Assembly (NCBI GenBank): GCA_005116955.1
Contig: SWDI01000002.1
Coordinates: forward strand, 63,315 to 127,314
Length of the DNA: 64,000 nt
Direction: 5' to 3'
From: Nitrospira sp.
Lineage (GTDB): Bacteria; Nitrospirota; Nitrospiria; Nitrospirales; Nitrospiraceae
Shown here: positions 30,754-39,989 of the stretch, one piece after another
How positions within the stretch are numbered: the stretch's first letter is position 1
Layout of the letters: each line of letters starts with the position of its first letter
Made by a program: the position numbers and the translations under genes
The notes under the pieces: generated by a model
What the model was told of the DNA's origin: nothing
The model's database searches: none
Seen by the model: the letters and a program-made list of their open reading frames with translations, nothing else

Positions 30754-33273
30754 ATGTCCACACTTCCAATAGAAGATGTCCTGCCATCAATCCGTGAAGC
30801 GTTGAGCGCCGGTCCCAATGTGCTGCTCACAGCCCCTCCCGGCGCCGGGAAAACTACTCACATTCCACTCGCACTCCTCGAGTCGCCGTGGTCATCGAAC
30901 AGGAAACTTCTGATGTTGGAGCCACGGCGGCTTGCTGCACGAGCTGCTGCTCACCGGATGGCGGACCAGCTGCACGAGCCTGTCGGGGAAACCATCGGCT
31001 ATCGGATGCGATTTGACACGAAGATCGGGCCGAGGACGAAGCTTGAGGTTGTCACCGAGGGAGTACTGACGCGGCTGCTCCAAGAGGACCCATCATTGGA
31101 TGCCTACGGCATGGTGGTCTTCGATGAATTTCATGAACGAAGTCTGCAAGCCGACCTGGGACTTGCCCTCTGTCTTGAAGCTCAACGTCTCTTTCGCCCT
31201 GACCTTCGCCTCTTGGTGATGTCGGCGACCCTCAACTGCGGTCCGGTCAGCGAACTGATGGGTCATGCACCGCTCATTACCTGTGAAGGTCGGCTGTTTC
31301 CCGTTGAAACCCGATATCTGGACCAGCCCCTGACAGGGAGACTTGATCTTGCTGTGGTGCAACACATCCGACGGTCACTGGCGCACGATGACGGCAGCTT
31401 GTTGGTTTTTCTTCCCGGAATGGCTGATATCCGCCGGGTCGAGCGGACGTTGTTGGAGTCCAAACTGGGATCCTCAATACAGATCGCACCGTTGCACGGT
31501 GAGCTTCCGCAAGACATGCAAGACGCGGCGATTCGACCAGCCGCTCCTGGATCACGAAAAATCGTGCTCGCCACGTCGATTGCCGAAACCAGCTTGACCA
31601 TCGAGGGGGTGCGCGTGGTTATCGACGGAGGCTGGCTCCGCATTCCTCGGTTCGATCCTCGCTCCGGTCTGACTCGGTTGGAGACCATTCGCGTCACTCG
31701 AGATTCTGCTGAGCAACGCCGTGGCAGAGCGGGGCGTCTTGAACCAGGTATCTGTTACCGACTGTGGACCGAAAAGGAGCAGGTCTCACTTGCAGTCCAT
31801 CGTCCACCGGAAATTCTCGAGGCAGACTTAGCCCCGCTGCTGTTGGATCTTGCCCAGTGGGGCGCGCAGAGTCCGGATGAATTCTCCTGGCTCACCCCAC
31901 CGCCGCCTGGTGCGGTCGCCCAAGCCAAAGACTTGCTCATCCAGCTCGGCGCCTTCTCAACGGACGAGCGCCTGACAGATCATGGACGGCAAATGGCCGA
32001 ACTTCCGCTGCATCCCCGCTTGGCGCATATGCTGATTAGTGCCATTTCACTGGGGCTTGCCGATCAAGCATGCGACGTGGCGGCGCTGTTGAGTGAACGT
32101 GACGTCCTGCACGGACCGTCGGCAGGTCAGAATGCAGATGTGCGTGTCAGGCTGGATGTGCTTCAGGGCGAAGGTGATTTCAGCAGCCAGGCAGTCAATC
32201 GAACCGCACTCGAACGCGTGAGGCGAACAGCGCAACTCTGGCGACGACAGCTTAAGAGGCTGCCGAGGAAGCCCAACGGCGACGGACATGACCACCCGCA
32301 TGTGGCTGGTCTTTTGCTCGCACTGGCCTACCCTGATCGGATCGCGCAGCGACAACCTGCTGAGACTGCCAGCTACCGACTGGTGAATGGGCGCGGTGCG
32401 CGGTTCAGAAGACCTGATCCCATCGCGACGGAACCCTTCCTTGTCATCGCGGACTTAGATGGAGGAGGCCAGTGGGCCGATATTAACCTCGCAGCTCCGA
32501 TCACGTGTGAGGCCATCGAGTCGTTGTACCAGGAGCAGGTAATCGAAGAAGAATTGGTTGTCTGGGATGAGCGTATTGGTGCTGTTCGAGCCTCATGCCG
32601 TCGCAGCCTCGGATCCGTCATTCTTTCAGATGTCGCCCTTTCAAAACCAGATGAGCAGTCCTTAGTTCATGCGCTCTTACAGGGAGTAGGCAAAGTAGGG
32701 GTTCATATATTAAATATTCCGCCTGAGCTTCAACAGTGGCGATCTCGAGTCATGTGGGTTCACCGCATCGAAGCTCCTCACTCAGACTGGCCCGATCTTT
32801 CCGACAAGGCGCTACTGACGACATTGGATCAGTGGTTAGGGCCTTACGTCGCCGGAATCACGACACTCGATCGTGTGAAGCGGTTGGATTTGACCGTGCC
32901 ATTGCATGCCTTGCTTACGCGCGAACAGCAACGGCATCTCGACAGGATGGCCCCAACTCATATCACTGTACCGAGCGGCTCTCATCTCCGCATCGACTAT
33001 GATCAGCCAGACCTTCCGGTTCTCGCCGTACGACTACAAGAGATGTTCGGTTGTCAGGAGACGCCACGGGTGGCGGATGGAAAGATTGCCGTGATGCTGC
33101 ACCTCCTCTCTCCCGCCAAGCGCCCAGTGCAGCTCACACAAGACTTAGGCGGCTTCTGGAAGCGAGCGTATCAAGATGTCAGGAAGGAACTACGTGGTCG
33201 GTATCCAAAGCACCACTGGCCTGAAGATCCGCTGAATGCCGTGCCGACGGCAAAGGCAAAGCGGCGCAGTTAG
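30754..33273 (+). CDS. hrpB: ATP-dependent helicase HrpB
   Basis: TAPPGAGKTTHIPLALL, VFDEFHERSLQADLGLAL, QRRGRAGRLEPGICYRLW. Confidence 0.94.
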   Translation: MSTLPIEDVLPSIREALSAGPNVLLTAPPGAGKTTHIPLALLESPWSSNRKLLMLEPRRLAARAAAHRMADQLHEPVGETIGYRMRFDTKIGPRTKLEVVTEGVLTRLLQEDPSLDAYGMVVFDEFHERSLQADLGLALCLEAQRLFRPDLRLLVMSATLNCGPVSELMGHAPLITCEGRLFPVETRYLDQPLTGRLDLAVVQHIRRSLAHDDGSLLVFLPGMADIRRVERTLLESKLGSSIQIAPLHGELPQDMQDAAIRPAAPGSRKIVLATSIAETSLTIEGVRVVIDGGWLRIPRFDPRSGLTRLETIRVTRDSAEQRRGRAGRLEPGICYRLWTEKEQVSLAVHRPPEILEADLAPLLLDLAQWGAQSPDEFSWLTPPPPGAVAQAKDLLIQLGAFSTDERLTDHGRQMAELPLHPRLAHMLISAISLGLADQACDVAALLSERDVLHGPSAGQNADVRVRLDVLQGEGDFSSQAVNRTALERVRRTAQLWRRQLKRLPRKPNGDGHDHPHVAGLLLALAYPDRIAQRQPAETASYRLVNGRGARFRRPDPIATEPFLVIADLDGGGQWADINLAAPITCEAIESLYQEQVIEEELVVWDERIGAVRASCRRSLGSVILSDVALSKPDEQSLVHALLQGVGKVGVHILNIPPELQQWRSRVMWVHRIEAPHSDWPDLSDKALLTTLDQWLGPYVAGITTLDRVKRLDLTVPLHALLTREQQRHLDRMAPTHITVPSGSHLRIDYDQPDLPVLAVRLQEMFGCQETPRVADGKIAVMLHLLSPAKRPVQLTQDLGGFWKRAYQDVRKELRGRYPKHHWPEDPLNAVPTAKAKRRS

Positions 33274-33368
33274 TTTAAGCGCAGTGTCATTCAACAATCA
33301 CTTGAGATCTTACTGCAAGAGATCTCATAAACAAAGCATTCCATCGACTCACAGTTCTGTCAGTGTGC

Positions 33369-33680
33369 TCACCCATTCCCGCGTCGCTCCTCCCAGATTC
33401 GAAATGCCACAAGGTCCTGTGCGAGGCTATGGAGCAGTAGCGCCAATACCGCCGCATCATCGATGAATCCAACACCAGGGATAAAGTCTGGTATCAAGTC
33501 CACCGGGCTCACAACGTAGAGCAGGGCTCCCGCAAGCGAGGCAAGTGTGCGCACGGAGAGCCCCCGGTAGCTACCATCCTTCCAAGCCTTGAGAAGACGA
33601 CCCAACAGAGGAAGGTCAGACCGGAGACGCCCGATCGTGCGAAGCATCTCAAAGAACCTCGTGGACATTTTCATCTTCAC
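33369..33680 (-). CDS. DUF1232 (YkvA-like) membrane protein
   Basis: YVVSPVDLIPDFIPGVGFIDDAAVLALLL. Confidence 0.88.
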   Translation of the reverse strand: MKMKMSTRFFEMLRTIGRLRSDLPLLGRLLKAWKDGSYRGLSVRTLASLAGALLYVVSPVDLIPDFIPGVGFIDDAAVLALLLHSLAQDLVAFRIWEERRGNG

Positions 33681-33789
33681 CTCCAGAACGACCGGTTTTC
33701 TTGTTCTTCATGAGAGAACACATTGCAGACATTGTCGTAAAGCATACCAAAGACAGAGAATGTTTTGAAGCCATACCAGAACAACGGTA

Positions 33790-34926
33790 TTAGAACGACT
33801 CGGTCAGCGCTCGATGCAACACATTCATCGCTGCTACAATATTTTCCGGGTTCTGCTGCATACGGCTTCCTAAGACAAAGATGGCATCTCGACCTAAGAC
33901 CGAACCCAGTTGCACTATGCGCTCAATCCCGATGCGCCCACCGATTGCCGGCATTATCGGTTTGATAGACCCCCAAGCCTGCCGACACTGGTCCGCCACC
34001 GAAACGCACTCCTGTTGCGACATCGGATAACCAGAACCGAACGCTGGATAGATGCTGAGGTCTGAGCCGACCAATCGAGTCAGAAGCCCATAGACGACAG
34101 GAGCAGCGAGCCCACCCCTGCCTTGATCAACCAAGGTGCCAAGCATGGACGGATGGCTTGCAATCGGCAGAGCAATCTCATCGTCTGACCGAAGCGTTCT
34201 CATGGCGTCGAAGCCGGTCAAGCCAGGCGCGACCAAGAGACCTGATGCACCCAGGGTCTTCGCCAACGTTGCTCGCCGACGCATTGTATCCAACGAACCA
34301 CTGATATGCGCAAAATACAGGCAAGGTCTTCCGCGCCGAATGCTTGCTCGCACAATGGTTTCGGCACAACGGGCCACGCGTTCTTCAAAGGGACACCATC
34401 GTTGATCGACTAGACTCTGGTCGTCCTTGATCATATCGACGCCGCCTTCGACAAATTGAATAGCCAACTCGGCAAGCTCCTGAGGAGTGCGGCCTAACGG
34501 CTTCAGTACCGCGCAGAGGAGTGGGCGATGGGACCGAACGACTGCTTGTCTGAGTCCATCAATCCCAAATCGTGGCCCCGGCCACGAAGAGAGCAGCCCG
34601 TTTGTCATTGCGAACGACAGCAACCTGATGTCACCACGAAGACTGCTTGTCCCAAACAAGACATTGAGCAAATCGCTGCACTCGCCACTGAGCAGGTCGC
34701 CGCGGAAGCGGATGGTGGCGTGATATCGACCTCCGACAGTTGCCCGCAGATCTTCCAGTTGTCCTAGAATCGTGGATTGGAGCGAAAGCGGAAGAAGATT
34801 GCTCTCGGCTTCAATGGTCTGATCAATACAGATACGCTCCGCCGTGCGTCGAGCGGATGACTCAGGTCCATTGATCTCATAAATCGCTGTGAGCCACTCC
34901 GAAGAATCATGGACAGTGAGACTCAT
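33790..34926 (-). CDS. RuBisCO-like protein (form IV, large-subunit homologue)
   Basis: CAVLKPLGRTPQELAELAIQFVEGGVDMIKDDQSL, ASHPSMLGTLVDQGRGG; substitutions at several RuBisCO active-site positions. Confidence 0.85.
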   Translation of the reverse strand: MSLTVHDSSEWLTAIYEINGPESSARRTAERICIDQTIEAESNLLPLSLQSTILGQLEDLRATVGGRYHATIRFRGDLLSGECSDLLNVLFGTSSLRGDIRLLSFAMTNGLLSSWPGPRFGIDGLRQAVVRSHRPLLCAVLKPLGRTPQELAELAIQFVEGGVDMIKDDQSLVDQRWCPFEERVARCAETIVRASIRRGRPCLYFAHISGSLDTMRRRATLAKTLGASGLLVAPGLTGFDAMRTLRSDDEIALPIASHPSMLGTLVDQGRGGLAAPVVYGLLTRLVGSDLSIYPAFGSGYPMSQQECVSVADQCRQAWGSIKPIMPAIGGRIGIERIVQLGSVLGRDAIFVLGSRMQQNPENIVAAMNVLHRALTESF

Positions 34927-35079
34927 AGAGGGCGCCTCACGCTATCAGTGATTCTGCGGCGGCACGTCGAAAATTAGTCGCCGAAAAAACTCAGTAGCAG
35001 ATAGATCTCGAGTGCCATGGCAAGCCCGAGTAACTGCTAGTCAACCTTCAGACCAATACCCGATCAACTTGACCGGAAA

Positions 35080-35355
35080 TTATTCCGTCTTGGCCTTTAG
35101 TTCCTTCACTTTACCCTTGGCTCGTTCACCGGCGGCCTTGATATTGCCTTTGGCCCGTTCACCCATGGCTTTCATTTTATTGCCCTGGGCTTCTTCTACC
35201 TTGGCCTTGGCTTCTCCCTTTGCTTCCTCGACGGTGGCTTTGGCTTCCCCCTTCACCGCTTCCATGGTTGCAGCGGTCTCGCCTGCATGCGTGAACGACG
35301 GGGTAAGAAACAGAATCGCACCCAACGATAGCACTGTTAGAAATGACAAGCGCAT
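35080..35355 (-). CDS. Exported low-complexity Lys/Glu/Ala-rich repeat protein
   Basis: Signal peptide MRLSFLTVLSLGAILFLTPSFTHA followed by EAKGEAKATVEEAKGEAKAKVEEAQGNKMKAMGERAKGNIKAAGERAKGK. Confidence 0.65.
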   Translation of the reverse strand: MRLSFLTVLSLGAILFLTPSFTHAGETAATMEAVKGEAKATVEEAKGEAKAKVEEAQGNKMKAMGERAKGNIKAAGERAKGKVKELKAKTE

Positions 35356-35506
35356 AAGGACTCTCCTTTGCAATAAGGTGAATGAACGCCAGAACCTGGC
35401 CTATTTATGAGCGATCTCAAGTTTCGATGGAAATTCTGAATCTGCTTCGAGTTTGAGTACTTTCATCTGGGTTAATGTGAATAGCAGCTAGGAGCGACTA
35501 TGGCGA

Positions 35507-37252
35507 TTAACGAAACAGTCGTACAGGCACTTTCCGTCCTTTGATCCGAGCGCGGCCAAGCTGGTCGACAATACGAGCAGCGAGGGATTCCGGGACATCG
35601 ACGATGGAAAACCGATCTTCGATTTCGATCGCGCCGATGACGTTGGAGTTAACCTTCACCTCGTTAGCGATTGCGCCCACGAGGTCGCCTGGCCTGATAC
35701 CGGCTTCGTGTCCAGCGCCGATGTACACCCGTGCCATGCCGGTCTCCCGCTGTCCACCTTGACGAGGCGGCCCAGTCGGCCGACGCTCAGGTCGGGAGGA
35801 TGTGCTGCGGGATCGGTCGTCATAGCGACCGGCCTGCCGAACCGGCCTGCCGAATTCTGGCTGTCTGGCAGACACACCGTGAATCTCTTGTTCTGGACGT
35901 TCCCCACCCTGCGCCCGAACTAGCAGTTTGATCGCGGCTGCTGCCACATCGGTCGCTGAATGGGAGGCGGCCAGCCGATCAACAAGGGGTGTGAATCCAT
36001 CCAGCTTCCCATCGCGCAAGACCTCTGCCATCGTCGCGTGGATCCGCTCCAACTGTTTGGCTCGAAGATCGGCGACGCTGGGCACCGGCAAGACGGTGAC
36101 CTGAGCTTTTGTGTGTTGCTCAATCGTTCGCAGTAGACGTTGTTCTCGAGGATCAAGGATCGTGATAGCCACGCCTTCTCGACCAGCTCGGCCAGTCCGA
36201 CCGATCCGATGCACATAGACTTCAGCTGACGACGGGAGATCATAGTTGATCACGTGTGATACTTGGGGGATATCCAAGCCACGCGCAGCCACATCGGTTG
36301 CCACCAGCAACTCAGTTTGCCCGCCTTTGAATGCCTGCATCACACGGTCACGCTGCCCCTGGTTCATACCGCCATGAATCGCTTCGGCTCGATGGCCACG
36401 ACCTGTCAGCATTGCCGTCACTTCATCGACTTCTAGTCTGGTTCGACAGAAGACCAGTGCGGACTTCGCACCGGACACGTCGATCACACGGGCAAGCGCC
36501 GCCCCTCGATGCGGTCTCGTGACAATATAGGCCACTTGCTGGACGCGGGGGGCCGTGCCGGCTTTGACCGGTTCTTTTGCAATCGTAATCTCGACGGGAT
36601 TGTGGAGATGCCGGTGGGCGATCGAGCGAATCCGTGGAGGCATCGTCGCGGAGAACAAGGCGGTCTGTTTGGTCTTTGGCGTTCCGGTCAGGATCGCGTC
36701 CAGGTCATCCGCAAACCCCATGTCAAGCATTTCATCTGCCTCGTCCAATACGACGATCTTCACTTCCTGCAGCTTCAGCGTGCCACGGCGGATATGATCC
36801 AAGGCTCGGCCCGGTGTGGCGACGATCACGTCGACTCCCCGCTTGAGCGCATGCAACTGCGGACCGATGGCTTGCCCACCATAGACCGCTAATACCGTCA
36901 TGCGTAATTCCTTGCCGTACCGCTGCATCGCCTCTCCGACCTGAATCGCCAACTCGCGGGTCGGGACGAGCACAAGCGCTGATGGGCGAGCCTTGACTTC
37001 ATGACCGATTCGCTGCAGCAACGGCAACGCAAATGCCGCGGTCTTGCCGGTTCCGGTCGCCGCCTGTCCGAGCAAATCTCGGCCTGCAAGGAGCGGCGGA
37101 ATCGCTTCGCGTTGGATGGGGGTGGGTTCTTCGTAGCCCAACGTTTCCAATGTCGTGAGAAGCGGTGCTTCAAGTCCCAAGGAAACGAATCCTGGTGAAA
37201 ATCCTGTTGCGGTCGGGCTGGTGGACCCCGAAGGGTGACTCTGTTTCGTCAC
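35507..37252 (-). CDS. DEAD-box RNA helicase with C-terminal DbpA-like RNA-binding domain
   Basis: AATGTGKTAAFALPLL, VLDEADEMLDMGFADD, SATMPP, HRIGRTGRAGREG; C-terminal RVYIGAGHEAGIRPGDLVGAIANE. Confidence 0.94.
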   Translation of the reverse strand: MTKQSHPSGSTSPTATGFSPGFVSLGLEAPLLTTLETLGYEEPTPIQREAIPPLLAGRDLLGQAATGTGKTAAFALPLLQRIGHEVKARPSALVLVPTRELAIQVGEAMQRYGKELRMTVLAVYGGQAIGPQLHALKRGVDVIVATPGRALDHIRRGTLKLQEVKIVVLDEADEMLDMGFADDLDAILTGTPKTKQTALFSATMPPRIRSIAHRHLHNPVEITIAKEPVKAGTAPRVQQVAYIVTRPHRGAALARVIDVSGAKSALVFCRTRLEVDEVTAMLTGRGHRAEAIHGGMNQGQRDRVMQAFKGGQTELLVATDVAARGLDIPQVSHVINYDLPSSAEVYVHRIGRTGRAGREGVAITILDPREQRLLRTIEQHTKAQVTVLPVPSVADLRAKQLERIHATMAEVLRDGKLDGFTPLVDRLAASHSATDVAAAAIKLLVRAQGGERPEQEIHGVSARQPEFGRPVRQAGRYDDRSRSTSSRPERRPTGPPRQGGQRETGMARVYIGAGHEAGIRPGDLVGAIANEVKVNSNVIGAIEIEDRFSIVDVPESLAARIVDQLGRARIKGRKVPVRLFR

Positions 37253-37495
37253 GGAAACCGTTACCTTTCTGCCGATGATGGTCGTGGAATCGTGGAGAGT
37301 AAGGAACGACGACTCACAGCAAGCGTGATGTTACGTTGGAATGGGATGATAGCGCAAGACCAGGAGCAGCCTGTTTTTAAAAATCGTCACCAGGCAGGTC
37401 GCGAAGCACCAAAGGCTCAAGCCGAGCCTCGGAACAGGATCGATTCACCGTGCGTCGGGTTCGCATCATGTTGTCCGAGGGGGATGGCTCTCACA

Positions 37496-37544
37496 AGCTG
37501 GGCGGACAGGACAGTACCTGTCCGCCCACACAGGGTCACCAGCT
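37496..37544. terminator. Strong GC-rich hairpin in intergenic region
   Basis: GGGCGGACAGG (37500-37510) and CCTGTCCGCCC (37517-37527) are perfectly complementary; possible outer pairing AGCTGG/CCAGCT. Confidence 0.5.
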
Positions 37545-37596
37545 GATATGAGACATCCTCTGTCCGGCAAAGCAATCCGGGGAGAAGCCTGCCGCC

Positions 37597-37917
37597 TTAT
37601 GGCTTCGGTAGAGCCAACGCACGCACAGGAACCAACCGATCTTCTGTCGGGATCAGGAACATCATTTGTGCAAGGGCTCGGTATCTCGCTTCCAATTCAC
37701 GGCATCGATTCACGAATCGGCTGGCGGATATTCGAGGGAAATAGTCGCGGTGCTGCTCGTAAAAGAGCGCCCGGCGTCCCCAACGCTCCGCCTTGAAGAT
37801 GCACAACCGGGTAACCAATTCAAAAAGATGCTTTGGTGACAACGGTGTGGGTCTCCGTTTCATTGGTGCGGGGATAACAGATGTGGAGAGGGTGAGTCCT
37901 TTTGTCACATTCTTCAT
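37597..37917 (-). CDS. Hypothetical protein
   Basis: Internal start MKNVTKGLTLS preceded by AAGGAGG Shine-Dalgarno. Confidence 0.55.
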   Translation of the reverse strand: MKNVTKGLTLSTSVIPAPMKRRPTPLSPKHLFELVTRLCIFKAERWGRRALFYEQHRDYFPRISASRFVNRCRELEARYRALAQMMFLIPTEDRLVPVRALALPKP

Positions 37918-38144
37918 AGCGCGTCCTCCTTGTGCTATGTGCCTGAACGATCGTCTTGAGCATCGCGACGTAAGCGCCTTGCGCGCCCACAGCTTCGGCT
38001 CATCCTTAGATGACGTTATAATCCCAGAAGATGAAGAGAGCATTAGGAGAAGATGAAAACTTCTTCATAAATGGCGAGAAGTTATGCCTCCCCCACAATC
38101 CTGCATGGCGTGAGAGGAGGGAACAGGCAAGACGACGAGGTTGG

Positions 38145-38609
38145 CTATTCGACGCAGGTGCAGCCTGGGAGGATTTCGGTCGCAATGTAGGTCAGGTTGT
38201 TCGTGTAGGACATAAAACCCTTCCGGCGTCCAAAGAGGGTCAGCACACAGTCTGCTCCCTTGTGGTTGATAAAAAACCGGTAGTCAGTGCCAGATGGAGC
38301 GGCAATGGCGAAGGGGCGTGGTCCGAGATCGTAGGTCGTGAGGGTGGAGATGGTCTTGTGTGCAAGGGCATCCGCAATCTCAGACTTTTCACCCTCCTGA
38401 GTGAGCATGTTCGACAGGTGGTGAGTAAACGACGTGCGGCAGGATTCCTCCGAGAGATTCGTTACCTTGGCCACCGAGGCACAGCCTGATGCTGTCAGGG
38501 CCACCGCCAGGGAGAACGCGCATACTCGGTGGGCTGGGTACGCCAGCCATGCCATATGACGCAGCCTGGCCATGGAGCGGAAGTGTAGCCTCCCCCTGTC
38601 CGTTTGCAT
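38145..38609 (-). CDS. Putative lipoprotein (start uncertain)
   Basis: Lipobox-like FSLAVALTASGCASVAK. Confidence 0.55.
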   Translation of the reverse strand: MQTDRGRLHFRSMARLRHMAWLAYPAHRVCAFSLAVALTASGCASVAKVTNLSEESCRTSFTHHLSNMLTQEGEKSEIADALAHKTISTLTTYDLGPRPFAIAAPSGTDYRFFINHKGADCVLTLFGRRKGFMSYTNNLTYIATEILPGCTCVE

Positions 38610-38622
38610 AACCTGATCCTTC

Positions 38623-39402
38623 TTATCGCTCAGGGGGCACAAAGCTGACGTTGGCGAGGGCCGTGGTTTTGACTGGCGGATAGGTTCCCTCGAATCTGGC
38701 CGGAAACACGTACAGGCGCTCCCTCACTGAGAACAGCAGCCGATACTCTTGTTCTGCATCACTGCGCAGATATAGCGTGAGCAGCGAGGAGGTTGATTGT
38801 TTATCGACCCGAGCCCAGTTCAGTCCGAGTTGCGTAGGAACCACATAGAGGCCCGCGATAATCATGGCGAATGCGATATACGCCATCGACAGATCAATGA
38901 GCCCGCCCATTGTTTTGAACCGCGCCACGAGCAGTTCGAGTGCCGAGCTCGATAAGAGCAGAATTGCAACAACACCGATCGTGGACAGAACAATAGCCGA
39001 TGTGACATAGCCGAATGTGCTTAGGACGAGGGTCATCACCAAGAGCGCGAACAAGAACCATGGCCCAGACTGAACCACGGCCTGGGAGCGCTTGAACTGA
39101 GCGCTCCCAGTCAAATCGTCCTGATCGGCGATCACTGCGAGGTTCGTTGTAGCCAGATACCCGAGGTAGAGCAGGAGTAACAGCGGCACCCAGCTTTGGC
39201 TGAAATAGGTTGCCGTCGGAACTTCCTCTAAGATCCACGAGGCTCCGAATTCTGAAAAATAGGCTTTCGTATAAAACGATCCCGAGAGATACGCCACCCC
39301 ACTCAGGGCAGCCAACCCGGCTAACGCCTTCGGCGCCTGCTCGATGAGTCGTCGAGCCCCAGCTCGAGCAGATTCAGTCTTGTTTGGGGCGTCGCGGGGC
39401 AT
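38623..39402 (-). CDS. Hypothetical multi-pass membrane protein
   Basis: Several hydrophobic helices. Confidence 0.6.
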   Translation of the reverse strand: MPRDAPNKTESARAGARRLIEQAPKALAGLAALSGVAYLSGSFYTKAYFSEFGASWILEEVPTATYFSQSWVPLLLLLYLGYLATTNLAVIADQDDLTGSAQFKRSQAVVQSGPWFLFALLVMTLVLSTFGYVTSAIVLSTIGVVAILLLSSSALELLVARFKTMGGLIDLSMAYIAFAMIIAGLYVVPTQLGLNWARVDKQSTSSLLTLYLRSDAEQEYRLLFSVRERLYVFPARFEGTYPPVKTTALANVSFVPPER

Positions 39403-39429
39403 GGGGCACGATGGAGAACACGGAAATGG

Positions 39430-39813
39430 CTAGCTCGTAAAGGCGGCGGCAGCCTCTTCTTCCGTGTTGCACAATTGAATACTTTCTCCATACACCCGGT
39501 TCAGCAGGTCAAAGCCGCTGGCTTGAAGAGCTTCTTTGACCATTCCCTTCGCAGCAGCAATCTTCATCTGCCCTTGAACATTGTTGAGCTGCTTGCAGGC
39601 CAGTATCAGGACTCGGATCCCTCCGCTGCTGATATAGTCGATATCAGCCAGATTGAGGATGACCTTTTTCGCACCCGCATCCACGATCTTTTTCATGTCC
39701 TGGTTTCCCTGTTCCGCGGTGGTGGCGGAGAGGCTGCCCTGCATCTTGACGAAAGTAATCCCGGCATTCTGGCGAGAGGTCACCGTCAATGCGTGTCTGG
39801 TTCCTTGATCCAT
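39430..39813 (-). CDS. STAS-domain anti-sigma-factor antagonist
   Basis: KVILNLADIDYISSGGIRVLILACKQL with candidate phospho-serine in ISSGG. Confidence 0.88.
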   Translation of the reverse strand: MDQGTRHALTVTSRQNAGITFVKMQGSLSATTAEQGNQDMKKIVDAGAKKVILNLADIDYISSGGIRVLILACKQLNNVQGQMKIAAAKGMVKEALQASGFDLLNRVYGESIQLCNTEEEAAAAFTS

Positions 39814-39989
39814 AATTATGTCCCTTTCCGATTAGGAGAAGATCGGCATTCTATCCTAGCAGGCTCATAAAAAACCAATTCGATCAGTCGGTGTCGTCCG
39901 ATACGATCAACGATACATTCTTGCACAGCACTCGCTGCAATCGACGACCCCACCTTTGAAGAATCAGCCAATGTTCCGCCTACACCTCG

